From a virus: a stretch of 35,243 nucleotides of DNA. The translations under genes were made by a program, and so were the position numbers. The notes beneath the pieces were generated by a model. It had not been told where the DNA came from. It saw only the letters and a program-made list of their open reading frames with translations, and did not search any database. The stretch is taken from the IMG/VR virus record IMGVR_UViG_3300049728_000207, positions 1-35,243 of that record; one strand, 5' to 3'. This document shows positions 21,530 to 29,049 of the stretch, one piece after another. How positions within the stretch are numbered: the stretch's first letter is position 1; the number at the start of each line of letters is the position of its first letter.

Positions 21530-22162
21530 ATGAGCGATGAGGTTGTTTTCAAAGACGCGCACAGCCATGTCTGCATTCGTCTTTCAGTTGGTAAGCGACA
21601 TACGGAGTTCATCGAGAATGATGGGCACGATGTCGACGTTCACAAGATGCCGAACGAGACGTTCGATCGGCTCTTCTCCCCGATGCTCTACGATGTAGGG
21701 CGCGCAACCAAGCGGTATCTGGACAACATTGGTTGCTTTCGCATAACCGGACGCGCCTTCGCGCGCCTCACAACCATCCTCAAGGAGGATTCCATGGCCG
21801 AAAAGAAGACTGCGCCCAAGACCGAGAAGACCGCTCCCAAGAAGGAAGCGCCCAAGAAGACCCCTGTGGCCCCTGTCAAGGGTCAGGTGGCTCCGAAGTC
21901 CGCTCCCGCCCCCAAGGCCGAACCCAAGGCGAAGGCCGCCCCCAAGAAGGAAGAGGCCGCCGAGAAGACCATCGGCCGGAAGCGTGACAACCAGAAGATC
22001 AAGCTGCTGTCCGCCACCAACCCCAAGCGCACCGGATCGGCCAGCTTCGACCGCTTCGAGCTCTACAAGACCTGCAAGACCACCGACGACTTCCTGGCCA
22101 AGGGTGGCCGGACCGGCGATCTGCGCTACGACGAAGCGGCAGGGTTCATCGAACTGAACTAG
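21530..22162 (+). CDS. 'NPKR'-domain basic protein, copy 3 (210 aa) with internal start
   Basis: Full length from ATG 21530 gives an N-terminal domain of about 88 residues, with KMPNETFDRLFSPMLYDVGR in the middle. A Lys/Ala/Pro/Glu-rich linker follows (APAPKAEPKAKAAPKKEEAA). Residues 156-210 are the shared domain: KIKLLSATNPKRTGSASFDR, FELYKTCKTTDDFLAKGG, then LRYD...FIEL. Inside the gene AAGGAGG (21784-21790) precedes ATG 21794 in the same frame, so a shorter 122-residue basic form (MAEKKTAPKTEKTAPKKEAP onward) could also be made. A UUCG terminator follows. The paralogues are at 10547 and 12944. Confidence 0.72.
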   Translation: MSDEVVFKDAHSHVCIRLSVGKRHTEFIENDGHDVDVHKMPNETFDRLFSPMLYDVGRATKRYLDNIGCFRITGRAFARLTTILKEDSMAEKKTAPKTEKTAPKKEAPKKTPVAPVKGQVAPKSAPAPKAEPKAKAAPKKEEAAEKTIGRKRDNQKIKLLSATNPKRTGSASFDRFELYKTCKTTDDFLAKGGRTGDLRYDEAAGFIELN

Positions 22163-22194
22163 TCGCCGGCAACAACCAACCAGGATCCAACGCT

Positions 22195-22222
22195 GAGAGC
22201 GGCATTCGTGCCGCTCTCTTTG
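22195..22222 (+). terminator. UUCG-capped stem-loop terminator
   Basis: GAGAGCGGCA-TTCG-TGCCGCTCTC (22195-22218), a perfect 10-bp stem, followed by TTTGAT. The U-tract is short, so read-through into the modification cluster is possible. Confidence 0.7.
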
Positions 22223-22238
22223 ATGTAGGAGAATTCTC

Positions 22239-23042
22239 ATGTTACGAATCTATATCCCGACTTTCGGGCGGTCCGAGGACCAGAAGACGTTCCATGAACT
22301 GCCTCCCAAGCTACACGCCAATACCACGTTGGTCGTTGACAGCCGGGAGAAGAAGCTGTACGCCAAATATCTGGAGGAAGGCGCGGGCGTGCTTGTCTGC
22401 CCGCCCTCCGTCAACACCATCGGGAAGGTGCGCCAGTACGTGATGGAACGCCATGCGGTGGAGGTACACGGCCCGAAGATAGTCATGCTCGACGACGACC
22501 TGGGGTTCTGCACCCGGCGGACGGATGACCCCGGCAAGTTCTTGGCGTCGACGCAAAAGGACATCGCGGCTCTCTTCGCCACACTCGAAAAGACGCTGGG
22601 GAAGTATGCCCACGCGGGCGTGTGCGCGCGGGAGGGCGGAAACCGCTTCGCCGAGAGCGGTCCCATCGTGGAGTGCACCCGGCTGCTCCGGCTGCTGGCT
22701 TACGACGTCGAGGTCTTCCGCCGCGAGAAGATCCGGTTCGACCGCATCATCATCATGGAGGACTTCGACGTCGCGCTCCAACTTCTCCGGAAAGGTTACA
22801 AGAACGCACTGCTCACCGGCTGGTGTCAGGGCCAGGGCAGTAGCAACGCGCCGGGTGGATGCTCCACCTACCGGACCATGGAGAAGCAGCGGGAAGGTGC
22901 CCTTGGCCTCGCCAAGTTGCACGAGCCCTTCGTCCGCGTCGTGGAGAAAACCACCAAGGGCGCGTGGAATGGGCAGACCCGGACCGACTGCACTGTGTAT
23001 TGGAAGAAGGCATACGATTCTTCCCAGCGCGGTGCGAAATGA
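22239..23042 (+). CDS. TET-associated-type DNA glycosyltransferase (TAGT-like)
   Basis: A 267-residue GT-A-type protein. It opens RIYIPTFGRSEDQKT and has a Rossmann strand LVVDSRE. The metal/nucleotide-sugar motif VMLDDDLGF (Asp85-87) and a second acidic element MEDFDVALQLLRKGY (Glu174, Asp175) match phage TAGT-type enzymes that glycosylate 5-hydroxymethylpyrimidines in DNA. No TET/JBP dioxygenase is seen in the window, so the hydroxymethyl group would have to come from the thymidylate-synthase homologue at 24404 or a gene elsewhere. It overlaps the next gene by 4 nt (ATGA), which strongly links the two. ATG 22239 has TAGGAGAA upstream. Family recognition is by motif recall; the sugar and base specificity are unknown. 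Confidence 0.72.
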   Translation: MLRIYIPTFGRSEDQKTFHELPPKLHANTTLVVDSREKKLYAKYLEEGAGVLVCPPSVNTIGKVRQYVMERHAVEVHGPKIVMLDDDLGFCTRRTDDPGKFLASTQKDIAALFATLEKTLGKYAHAGVCAREGGNRFAESGPIVECTRLLRLLAYDVEVFRREKIRFDRIIIMEDFDVALQLLRKGYKNALLTGWCQGQGSSNAPGGCSTYRTMEKQREGALGLAKLHEPFVRVVEKTTKGAWNGQTRTDCTVYWKKAYDSSQRGAK

Positions 23043-23899
23043 TCAACCTCGAAAAGGAGTTGATCTATTTCATCAAGGAGCGGCATGCGGTCTACATGCG
23101 CAGGTTTCTTGAGCAACCCCGGCCCTGGACCAAGGACCCGCTCTTGCAGATGTATCGCTTCTGCAACATCTACCGAGAACTTGACGCGGTCACCGTGTGG
23201 ATCGCCAATAACTGGCGGGACAAGCACAAGGACGACAAGGATGTGTGGTTCGCCATGTGCGTCGCCCGCTGGATCAACCTGCCGGAGACCTTGGAGGATC
23301 TGGGATACCCGAAGACCTGGAACCCGGAGAAGTTCCGCGCCACCATGGAACGGCGGAAGCGCAACCATCAGAAGCTGATCAACGGTGCGTATATGATCAC
23401 CACCCACGGCGACAAGCAGCCGCTGCCGGAGTTTCTGACCGGCCTGTTCACCGTTCTGTGGAGTCGGCGTGCAGAACTGCGTCCTCGCACTGGGGACACT
23501 CTGAAAAGCTTCACCGAGCGGCTCGCGTCGGTCCACCACTTCGGCACGTTCATGGCCGCCCAGGTTACGGCTGACGTGAAGTATACGACCTGCCTGGCCG
23601 ACGCCACGGACTGGTGGACATGGGCGGCGAGCGGCCCTGGTAGCAGGCGCGGACTCAACCGTGTCCTGGGTCGTCCCCTGAACGCGCCCTGGTCGGAAGA
23701 GGAGTGGCTCTTCGAACTGCAGAAGCTTCACGCCACTGTCAACAAGGTCATCGAGAAACTCGGCTATCCCCGTCTTCACGCTCAAGACCTTCAGTCGTGC
23801 AATTGTGAAATCGATAAATATTTACGTGCAAAGAATGGTGAAGGACGGCCAAAATCTCGATATCCTGGAGGTGCGGAGTATGGGCCAGCGAGACGCTAA
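23039..23899 (+). CDS. Alpha-glutamyl/putrescinyl-thymine pyrophosphorylase / hmdU-kinase helical-domain protein
   Basis: A 286-residue all-helical protein. Signature segments are PRPWTKDPLLQMYRFCNIYR (27-46) with ELD after it, FGTFMAAQVTADVKYT (168-183), GPGSRRGLNRVLGR (199-212), and DLQSCNCEIDKYLRAKNGEG (250-269) followed by RPKSRYPG. This is the family of the 5-hmdU DNA kinase helical domain and the aG/PT-PPlases. These act on 5-hydroxymethyl-dU in phage DNA, either phosphorylating it (when fused to a P-loop kinase) or displacing pyrophosphate with an amino acid or polyamine. No P-loop is present here or adjacent. The domain is complete to its C-terminus. The HNH gene begins within its last 20 nt. 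Translation is coupled to the glycosyltransferase. Confidence 0.78.
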   Translation: MINLEKELIYFIKERHAVYMRRFLEQPRPWTKDPLLQMYRFCNIYRELDAVTVWIANNWRDKHKDDKDVWFAMCVARWINLPETLEDLGYPKTWNPEKFRATMERRKRNHQKLINGAYMITTHGDKQPLPEFLTGLFTVLWSRRAELRPRTGDTLKSFTERLASVHHFGTFMAAQVTADVKYTTCLADATDWWTWAASGPGSRRGLNRVLGRPLNAPWSEEEWLFELQKLHATVNKVIEKLGYPRLHAQDLQSCNCEIDKYLRAKNGEGRPKSRYPGGAEYGPARR

Positions 23900-24413
23900 A
23901 GACGGAGAAATGCGAATGCGTGGAGGGTATTTGCAGCGAAAGGTTGTCGCGCATGAAGAATTTGGAACTCGGTGGATAAGTGAGCATTACTACGTCTGGT
24001 GGAAATACCGGAAACTTCGCGTACCGCCGGGCCACATCCTCCACCATAAAGATGGTAATAAGCTCAATAACAAAGTAGGAAATTTGCGGGTAATGACTGC
24101 TGGTGCGCACACAACACTACATAAAACAGGACACGAGGTTACCGCATCTATGCGCGCACGAATATCCGCAGCGGCTGGCAGCATAAGCGACGAAACTCGC
24201 GCTAAGATGTCTACCGCGAAACTTGGTAAGAAGTTGAGCGCAGAAACACGCGCAAAGATGTCAGAATCTGGAAAGCGTAAGAAACTTATCGCCGAGCACC
24301 GCGCGAAAATAGGTAACGCAGTACGAGGAAAGAAGAGAAGTCCGGAGACCTGTGAACGCTGCCGTCAGGCCGCACTTAAACGCGCAGCAAAGAGGAGAGC
24401 ACAATGCACGTAA
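23880..24413 (+). CDS. HNH homing endonuclease with NUMOD3-like repeats
   Basis: ATG 23880 with GGAGG (23867-23871) is preferred over an in-frame ATG at 23805 that would overlap the previous gene by 95 nt. The 177-residue product has an HNH core (VPPGHILHHKDGNKLNNKVG, then NLRVMTAG). Three or four short repeats follow of the type SDETRAKMSTAKLGKK / SAETRAKMSESGKRKK, as in NUMOD3 DNA-binding modules of homing endonucleases. The gene is more AT-rich than its neighbours, indicating recent arrival. It lies freestanding between the two modification genes, overlapping each slightly, and is probably a selfish element rather than part of the pathway. Confidence 0.82.
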   Translation: MGQRDAKDGEMRMRGGYLQRKVVAHEEFGTRWISEHYYVWWKYRKLRVPPGHILHHKDGNKLNNKVGNLRVMTAGAHTTLHKTGHEVTASMRARISAAAGSISDETRAKMSTAKLGKKLSAETRAKMSESGKRKKLIAEHRAKIGNAVRGKKRSPETCERCRQAALKRAAKRRAQCT

Positions 24414-25390
24414 TTTCAGCTCGCAATGTAAATGGCGCATTTGCGCAGGGTCTTGAATACCTGCTGCATTTTGGCGAGGTGGAGGCCTCCCGCAACGGAA
24501 AGGTGCTGGTCGCCCCATCCGCCGTCACCACTGTCTACGAGCGCCCGTGGGAGCGCGTTCTTTTCTCACCTCTCCGCGATGCAAATCCAGTGTTCCATCT
24601 CATGGAAGCGCTGTGGATGCTGGGAGGTCGGAGAGACGTCGCCTTCCCAGCGCAGTTCAACAAGCGGTTCGTCGACTACAGCGATGACGGTGTGCTCTTC
24701 AACGCAGCCTACGGGTACCGTTGGCGGAGCTACTTCGACCGCGATCAGCTGGCGGACATCATCGGAGAGCTTCGTCGTAGTCCGGAGAGTCGGCGCTGCG
24801 TGCTGGGGATGTGGGATCCCTACGCGGATCTGGGCAGCAGCAGCCGGGACATTCCCTGCAATACGAACGTCTACTTCGATCGCCGGCATGGGAAATTGAA
24901 CATGACCGTGTGCAACCGGAGCAACGACATCATCTGGGGAGCCTATGGCGCGAACGTCGTTCACATGTCGATGATGCAGGAATACATCGCATCCGCGCTG
25001 GACTGCCCCATGGGCGTCTATCGACAGGTAAGCAACAACTACCACGCCTATACCGATGTCTATCCGGTGACGAAGTTCCAGGAACTGGCCAACGACGCCC
25101 TAGCCAACGACGAATACTTCTTCGATCGTGACGGCATCTTCGAGGAACCGCACGGCAACTTCACCAACGCGGCCCGCTTCGACCGCTGGAATGCAGACCT
25201 GCTGAACTTCCTCAACGGCAACCTCAGACAGTGCACGGAGGAATTTTTTATTGGTACCGCTATTCCGATGTATACTGCCTGGGTCGCCCGCAAGCAGAAG
25301 CAGAGCAACGGACTTTCCATCGCGGAGAGCATTGTTGCGCCGGACTGGCGCATCGCTTGCGTTGACTGGATTCTCAGGAGAGAGAAATGA
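24404..25390 (+). CDS. Thymidylate synthase family protein, possible dUMP hydroxymethylase
   Basis: A 328-residue ThyA-fold enzyme. Catalytic Cys152 lies in DIPCNTNVYF. The phosphate-binding arginines are in SPESRRCVLGMWDP, and NRSNDIIWGAYGANVVH is the counterpart of the ThyA QRSxD...N element. Asn184 at the pyrimidine-recognition position favours dUMP over dCMP, with a one-residue insertion before it. NNYHAYTDVY holds the conserved His/Tyr pair. The sequence differs from cellular ThyA in several loops. In hypermodified phages, relatives of this family make 5-hydroxymethyl-dUMP, so either thymidylate or hmdUMP formation is possible. It is followed with ATGA overlap by a nucleotidase. Confidence 0.82.
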   Translation: MHVISARNVNGAFAQGLEYLLHFGEVEASRNGKVLVAPSAVTTVYERPWERVLFSPLRDANPVFHLMEALWMLGGRRDVAFPAQFNKRFVDYSDDGVLFNAAYGYRWRSYFDRDQLADIIGELRRSPESRRCVLGMWDPYADLGSSSRDIPCNTNVYFDRRHGKLNMTVCNRSNDIIWGAYGANVVHMSMMQEYIASALDCPMGVYRQVSNNYHAYTDVYPVTKFQELANDALANDEYFFDRDGIFEEPHGNFTNAARFDRWNADLLNFLNGNLRQCTEEFFIGTAIPMYTAWVARKQKQSNGLSIAESIVAPDWRIACVDWILRREK

Positions 25391-25887
25391 ATATACAAGA
25401 GCGGCTCAACTTCCTCATTCGTGGGGGAGCAACCAAACGGTACCACACCGTTCAGACGCTGACGCAGGAAACCATCGCCGAACACAGCTTCTACGTCGCC
25501 ATGTTTTGCCAGCTGATCGCGTTCCCCGGCGCTTCGCTGCTTCTCGCGGCGCTTTCCCATGACCTGGCCGAGTACAAGACCGGTGACATTCCCTCCCCCA
25601 CCAAGCGGGCCTGCGCGATGGGCGACGCTGTGGAGGAGATGGAAGCGAAGCTTCTGAAGGAGCATGGCTTCAAGTTCCTTCTGAACGAATCCGAGCAGCG
25701 CATCCTGGTGATGGCGGACCGCATGTCCGGTATGCTGCGCTGCATCATCGAGCGTCGTCTCGGCAACGCCGGCATCGAATACGTCTACGTCAATTTCCGC
25801 GACTACGTTGCTGAGCTCAACCCCAACAAGGACGAGCTGGCCGTCTACGAAGAACTGAAGTCCCTTTGGGAGGAGGCATCCAAATGA
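25387..25887 (+). CDS. HD-domain 5'-deoxynucleotidase (YfbR-like)
   Basis: A 166-residue all-helical HD-domain phosphohydrolase. Arg18, His33 (TIAEHSFYVA), His58-Asp59 (ALSHDLAEYKTGDIP), Glu62 and Asp112 (VMADRMSGML) match the metal and substrate ligands of E. coli YfbR, a dNMP phosphatase. Coupling to the thymidylate-synthase homologue suggests it removes unwanted dNMPs, for example dTMP or dCMP, so that modified nucleotides are favoured. Substrate is inferred only. Confidence 0.82.
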   Translation: MNIQERLNFLIRGGATKRYHTVQTLTQETIAEHSFYVAMFCQLIAFPGASLLLAALSHDLAEYKTGDIPSPTKRACAMGDAVEEMEAKLLKEHGFKFLLNESEQRILVMADRMSGMLRCIIERRLGNAGIEYVYVNFRDYVAELNPNKDELAVYEELKSLWEEASK

Positions 25888-26867
25888 GCGCCAACAACAC
25901 ACAAATCGGCGGTGATCACTACCAGTCCGGGTATCAGCACTGGGACTTCGTTCAGCGCACCCTGCAGGGCCGGTATCTGGAAGGCTGCATCGCCAAGTAC
26001 GTCAGCCGGTGGCGGAAGAAGAACGGCTTGCAGGACCTGCAGAAGGCTTCCCACTACCTCACCAAGCTCATCGAGGAGTTCGGTGCGCGCCGGGTGGCAC
26101 CGCTCGGTCTCAACGCGCTGGCGTTCGAGGACGCCCGTCTGTTCAATGCAGTGAACAAGCTGGGGACCTACGAAAGCACCATCATCACGTGCATCGCCAC
26201 CTGGTCGGACGTACGAACACTCCTGAATGCGCAGACCGCGCTCAAGGAACTCACCGAAGATGCTGATCTGCACAAGGAGTGCCCAGCACCGAAGAAGCTG
26301 GGTGCCGGCGCACTGAAGGTCGCAATAAACATCGAAGACATTCCTGGAGTACAGAAAGTTCGTTCGGAAGCTGCCGAAGCAATCAAGATCAGCGAGCGTC
26401 TTGCCGTCGCCAACATGAAAGCTGACGTCGCCGACAAGAACTTTGGTATCGCTGCCGCTGAGTGCCATGAAGCCAAGATGGTCCTCAGTCGTATCCGCGA
26501 GGCCTTCGGGCTCCGCCCTGACGACGGAGCCTCGCTGGCTGAGTTCGCTGAGCTTCTCATGCGCTCGGACCGCTACTTCACCGAAAAGGCTGCTGCACTG
26601 GGAAATATGAACCACTCGCTCAACAAGCAGCTTCAGAAGCTGTCGGGTGAGAGCGCAAAGCTGGGTGGTCTGCTCAACAGCGAGCGCGACACCATCCGTC
26701 TGCTGCTGAAAACTCAGCGTGATCTCGTGGGAGAACACGACATGCTGCGCGCCGCGATGGAAGCACGGGAGAAGCAACCGCCCAAGAACGCCGAGGCCGA
26801 ACGCCTGGAAGCCGAGGTGACCCGCCTCGCCACCGAACTTAACCGAGTTCGAGGCGAAAAGGAGTAA
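25884..26867 (+). CDS. DUF3310 protein with coiled-coil extension (327 aa)
   Basis: ATG 25884 follows AGGAGG. Residues about 5-65 (GGDHYQSGYQHWDFVQRTL; LEGCIAKYVSRWRKKNGLQD, then LQKASHYL) are the DUF3310 domain, common in phage nucleotide-metabolism regions and sometimes suggested to be a nucleotide kinase or kinase-like protein. DUF3310 proteins are usually much shorter. Here about 250 extra residues follow, with Ala/Glu/Arg-rich helices and a C-terminal coiled coil (EAERLEAEVTRLATELNRVR). This fusion may tether the domain to a complex. Confidence 0.75.
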   Translation: MSANNTQIGGDHYQSGYQHWDFVQRTLQGRYLEGCIAKYVSRWRKKNGLQDLQKASHYLTKLIEEFGARRVAPLGLNALAFEDARLFNAVNKLGTYESTIITCIATWSDVRTLLNAQTALKELTEDADLHKECPAPKKLGAGALKVAINIEDIPGVQKVRSEAAEAIKISERLAVANMKADVADKNFGIAAAECHEAKMVLSRIREAFGLRPDDGASLAEFAELLMRSDRYFTEKAAALGNMNHSLNKQLQKLSGESAKLGGLLNSERDTIRLLLKTQRDLVGEHDMLRAAMEAREKQPPKNAEAERLEAEVTRLATELNRVRGEKE

Positions 26868-26869
26868 CC

Positions 26870-27118
26870 ATGAAAATACTCTACGTCAATTTCTGCCAGC
26901 ACGCTCGAGCCACGGAGGTCGCAGCGATGGTAGTGGGGAAGTTGCTTCCGGACGTTATCGTAACGGTCGAAGAAGGCTTACTCTGGCGGAGAAGAATTAG
27001 CACTTTTGAACGGTTCAGCGACTGCGGCCAGTGCTACTGGGTGTGTCGCGAGAACGGACAAGAAGTCTTCGACGAGCAGCGAATTATGCTGTTCAATATT
27101 GTCTCTGAGAAAATATAG
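26870..27118 (+). CDS. Small hypothetical protein (82 aa)
   Basis: ATG 26870 starts after AAGGAG overlapping the previous stop region. The protein begins with a strand (MKILYVNFCQHARATEVAAM) and contains DCGQCYWVCRENG, three cysteines that may bind metal. Not recognised. A GAGAAAA-TATAG-TTTTCTC hairpin (27107-27125) covers the stop codon. Confidence 0.6.
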   Translation: MKILYVNFCQHARATEVAAMVVGKLLPDVIVTVEEGLLWRRRISTFERFSDCGQCYWVCRENGQEVFDEQRIMLFNIVSEKI

Positions 27119-27184
27119 TTTTCTCGTGCAGTGCAAACAAGTAAACTAAAGTTCAACCGTAACACTCACCCATTGGGAGGTCTT

Positions 27185-28798
27185 ATGCAAAGCAAGCCGG
27201 TTCCGGGCAGCTCGCCCAAGGACGAACCTGACTACGACAATTTCCTTCAGCGGATACAGGTCTGGTTCATGGACCGGCTTGCGCTAGGCGGTGGGCAGCT
27301 GTTCACCACCGATGCCGCTGACCTCTTCGACGCCTACCTCTCGGGCTTCGACGGCGAGGAGCGGCAGTATCATAACTGCCACGCCTGTCGCCAGTTCTTC
27401 GAGCGGTACGCGGGCCTGGTGGTCATCGATGACAACGGAGTCACCCACTCCGCGATCTTCAGCTCGCCCGACGCGCCGCCCGAGTACCTTCGCGCCGTGC
27501 GGGAAGTGATACGCGCCGTCACCGAGGCCCGCGTCACGGGCGTCTTCTACGCGAAGGAGGCGATCCTTGGTACTCCGCAAGCTGGCGGGTGGCGCCACTT
27601 CTTCGTCACCCAGGTTCGGCCGCATCTGGAGATCACCAAGACGGTGGGTCATCACATGGCCGAGAAGCTCGAGGACCACAAGAACGTGCTCCGGGCGCTC
27701 AACGAATTCAGCATCCCGAACCTGGAACAGGCCGTCCGTCTCCTGGACGCCGACCAGCTCTACCGTGCCGAGGCCCTTCTTGGTGGCGCAAAGTGGTTGC
27801 TCGCACAGGCACAGGTCCAGGCACAGGCGCAGACCCACCGTGGTCGTAGCATCTACAAGACCAACCTTCTGTGGCGCGCCATCACACTGGCTCCCGCAGG
27901 GTTCTGTCACCCGCGCGCCGGCATGCTGGGAACCCTGCTCGAAGATCTGCAGGAAGGTCTTCCGTTCGACGACGTCAAGCGCCGATTCGACGCCAAGATG
28001 CATCCGCTTCGCTACCAGCGGCCACAAGCGCCTCCCAGCGTCGGGACGGTTCAGCAGGCCGAGAAGCTCTTCGAACAGATGGGGCTGGCTCCGGCGCTCA
28101 AGCGTCGACTGGCCACCATGGAAGACCTGGAGTGCCTGTGGAAGAGCACCGAAGAACAGCCCGCCGGTACCGGCCTCTTTGGGCACCTCAAGACCAAGGG
28201 TGCGTCCTCCAGTGCTCCGGTCGTCGACACGCCCGTGATCACCATGACCTGGGAAAAGTTCCAACGCAAGGTTCTCCCGCTGGCGGAGAAGATCGAGTTC
28301 CATGTTCCTCCCACGAACGCAGGCTTCTGCCAGCTGGTCACGGCTGTGGACCCCAGCGCTCCGCCCATCGTTTATTGGGACGCGATGGCCCACCGCAACC
28401 CAGTGAGCTGGTACGTCTACGACAACGGCTCGCGTCCGACGCAGTTTGGGCTCACTGTCAACGCCTGGACGGTTGTGGAAGCTGTCACGCTTCAGCCGAA
28501 CACGTGGGCTGGGAACTTCGGCCACACCGGCGAGGCCGTGATCTTCGCCCTGCGCGGCTGCCGCGACAAGGACTACATGTCCGCAGGGCTGGGTCTCTTC
28601 CCGTCCATCCTGCGTTCGGAGCTCCACGGTGTTCGTTCCGTGATCGAGGCCTTCAGCCGCGACGGGAAGATTCAGGACACGGAGTTCTCTGTCGCTGGCA
28701 TCCGACTGTCGAAGGGTGAGAACTTCGGACGTCACGCCCGCTTCCGTGTTCTTTCTGGTGGTGCCTGGCAGGTCTACGATCTTGACAGGTGGGACTAG
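27185..28798 (+). CDS. Conserved phage protein of unknown function (537 aa)
   Basis: ATG 27185 is chosen because GGGAGG lies 5-10 nt upstream; an earlier in-frame ATG at 27131 lacks one. The N-terminus contains YHNCHACRQFFERYAGLVVI, a CxxC-type segment. The C-terminal half contains IVYWDAMAHRNPVSWYVYDN and GLGLFPSILRSELHGVRSVI. I recognise both patterns from large unannotated proteins of many phages, with no known activity. No transmembrane segment or signal peptide is seen. An AGTGCAAAC element (27130-27138) upstream resembles the putative operators elsewhere in the window. Confidence 0.75.
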   Translation: MQSKPVPGSSPKDEPDYDNFLQRIQVWFMDRLALGGGQLFTTDAADLFDAYLSGFDGEERQYHNCHACRQFFERYAGLVVIDDNGVTHSAIFSSPDAPPEYLRAVREVIRAVTEARVTGVFYAKEAILGTPQAGGWRHFFVTQVRPHLEITKTVGHHMAEKLEDHKNVLRALNEFSIPNLEQAVRLLDADQLYRAEALLGGAKWLLAQAQVQAQAQTHRGRSIYKTNLLWRAITLAPAGFCHPRAGMLGTLLEDLQEGLPFDDVKRRFDAKMHPLRYQRPQAPPSVGTVQQAEKLFEQMGLAPALKRRLATMEDLECLWKSTEEQPAGTGLFGHLKTKGASSSAPVVDTPVITMTWEKFQRKVLPLAEKIEFHVPPTNAGFCQLVTAVDPSAPPIVYWDAMAHRNPVSWYVYDNGSRPTQFGLTVNAWTVVEAVTLQPNTWAGNFGHTGEAVIFALRGCRDKDYMSAGLGLFPSILRSELHGVRSVIEAFSRDGKIQDTEFSVAGIRLSKGENFGRHARFRVLSGGAWQVYDLDRWD

Positions 28799-28800
28799 CT

Positions 28801-29049
28801 ATGAAGATTCACGGCATCAACATTCCCGATCCGATGATTGTCATCGCCAATAGGGGTAGCCTTCCTGAGTTGCTTAACTGCCTTGTCAGCGGGCACCGAT
28901 GGCCGTCAGGTAATTCGTGGCCGTCTCCATGGTCTCGCGTTGTCGGCGCCGACGGCTTGGTGGAGGTGACGTGCGCCCATTGCGGACGACATCTTGTGCA
29001 GCAACAACACGAAGTCTCCCCTGGTGGCGTGCGGTTTCACTATGAATAG
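28801..29049 (+). CDS. Small hypothetical protein (82 aa) with CxxC
   Basis: ATG 28801, two bases after the previous stop. It contains VTCAHCGRHLVQQQHEV, with a single CxxC and two His, possibly a small metal site. No family is recognised. The 3' end overlaps the next gene by 8 nt. Confidence 0.6.
   Translation: MKIHGINIPDPMIVIANRGSLPELLNCLVSGHRWPSGNSWPSPWSRVVGADGLVEVTCAHCGRHLVQQQHEVSPGGVRFHYE

Noticed and set aside
22868-23785. 305-residue minus-strand frame opposite the hmdU-kinase-like gene
   Set aside because: The plus frame carries the family signature to its end; the minus frame is a shadow.
27284-28735. 483-residue open frame on the minus strand opposite 27185-28798
   Set aside because: It is a high-GC antisense shadow: it lacks recognisable domains, and the plus-strand gene matches known phage protein patterns and has a good ribosome-binding site.
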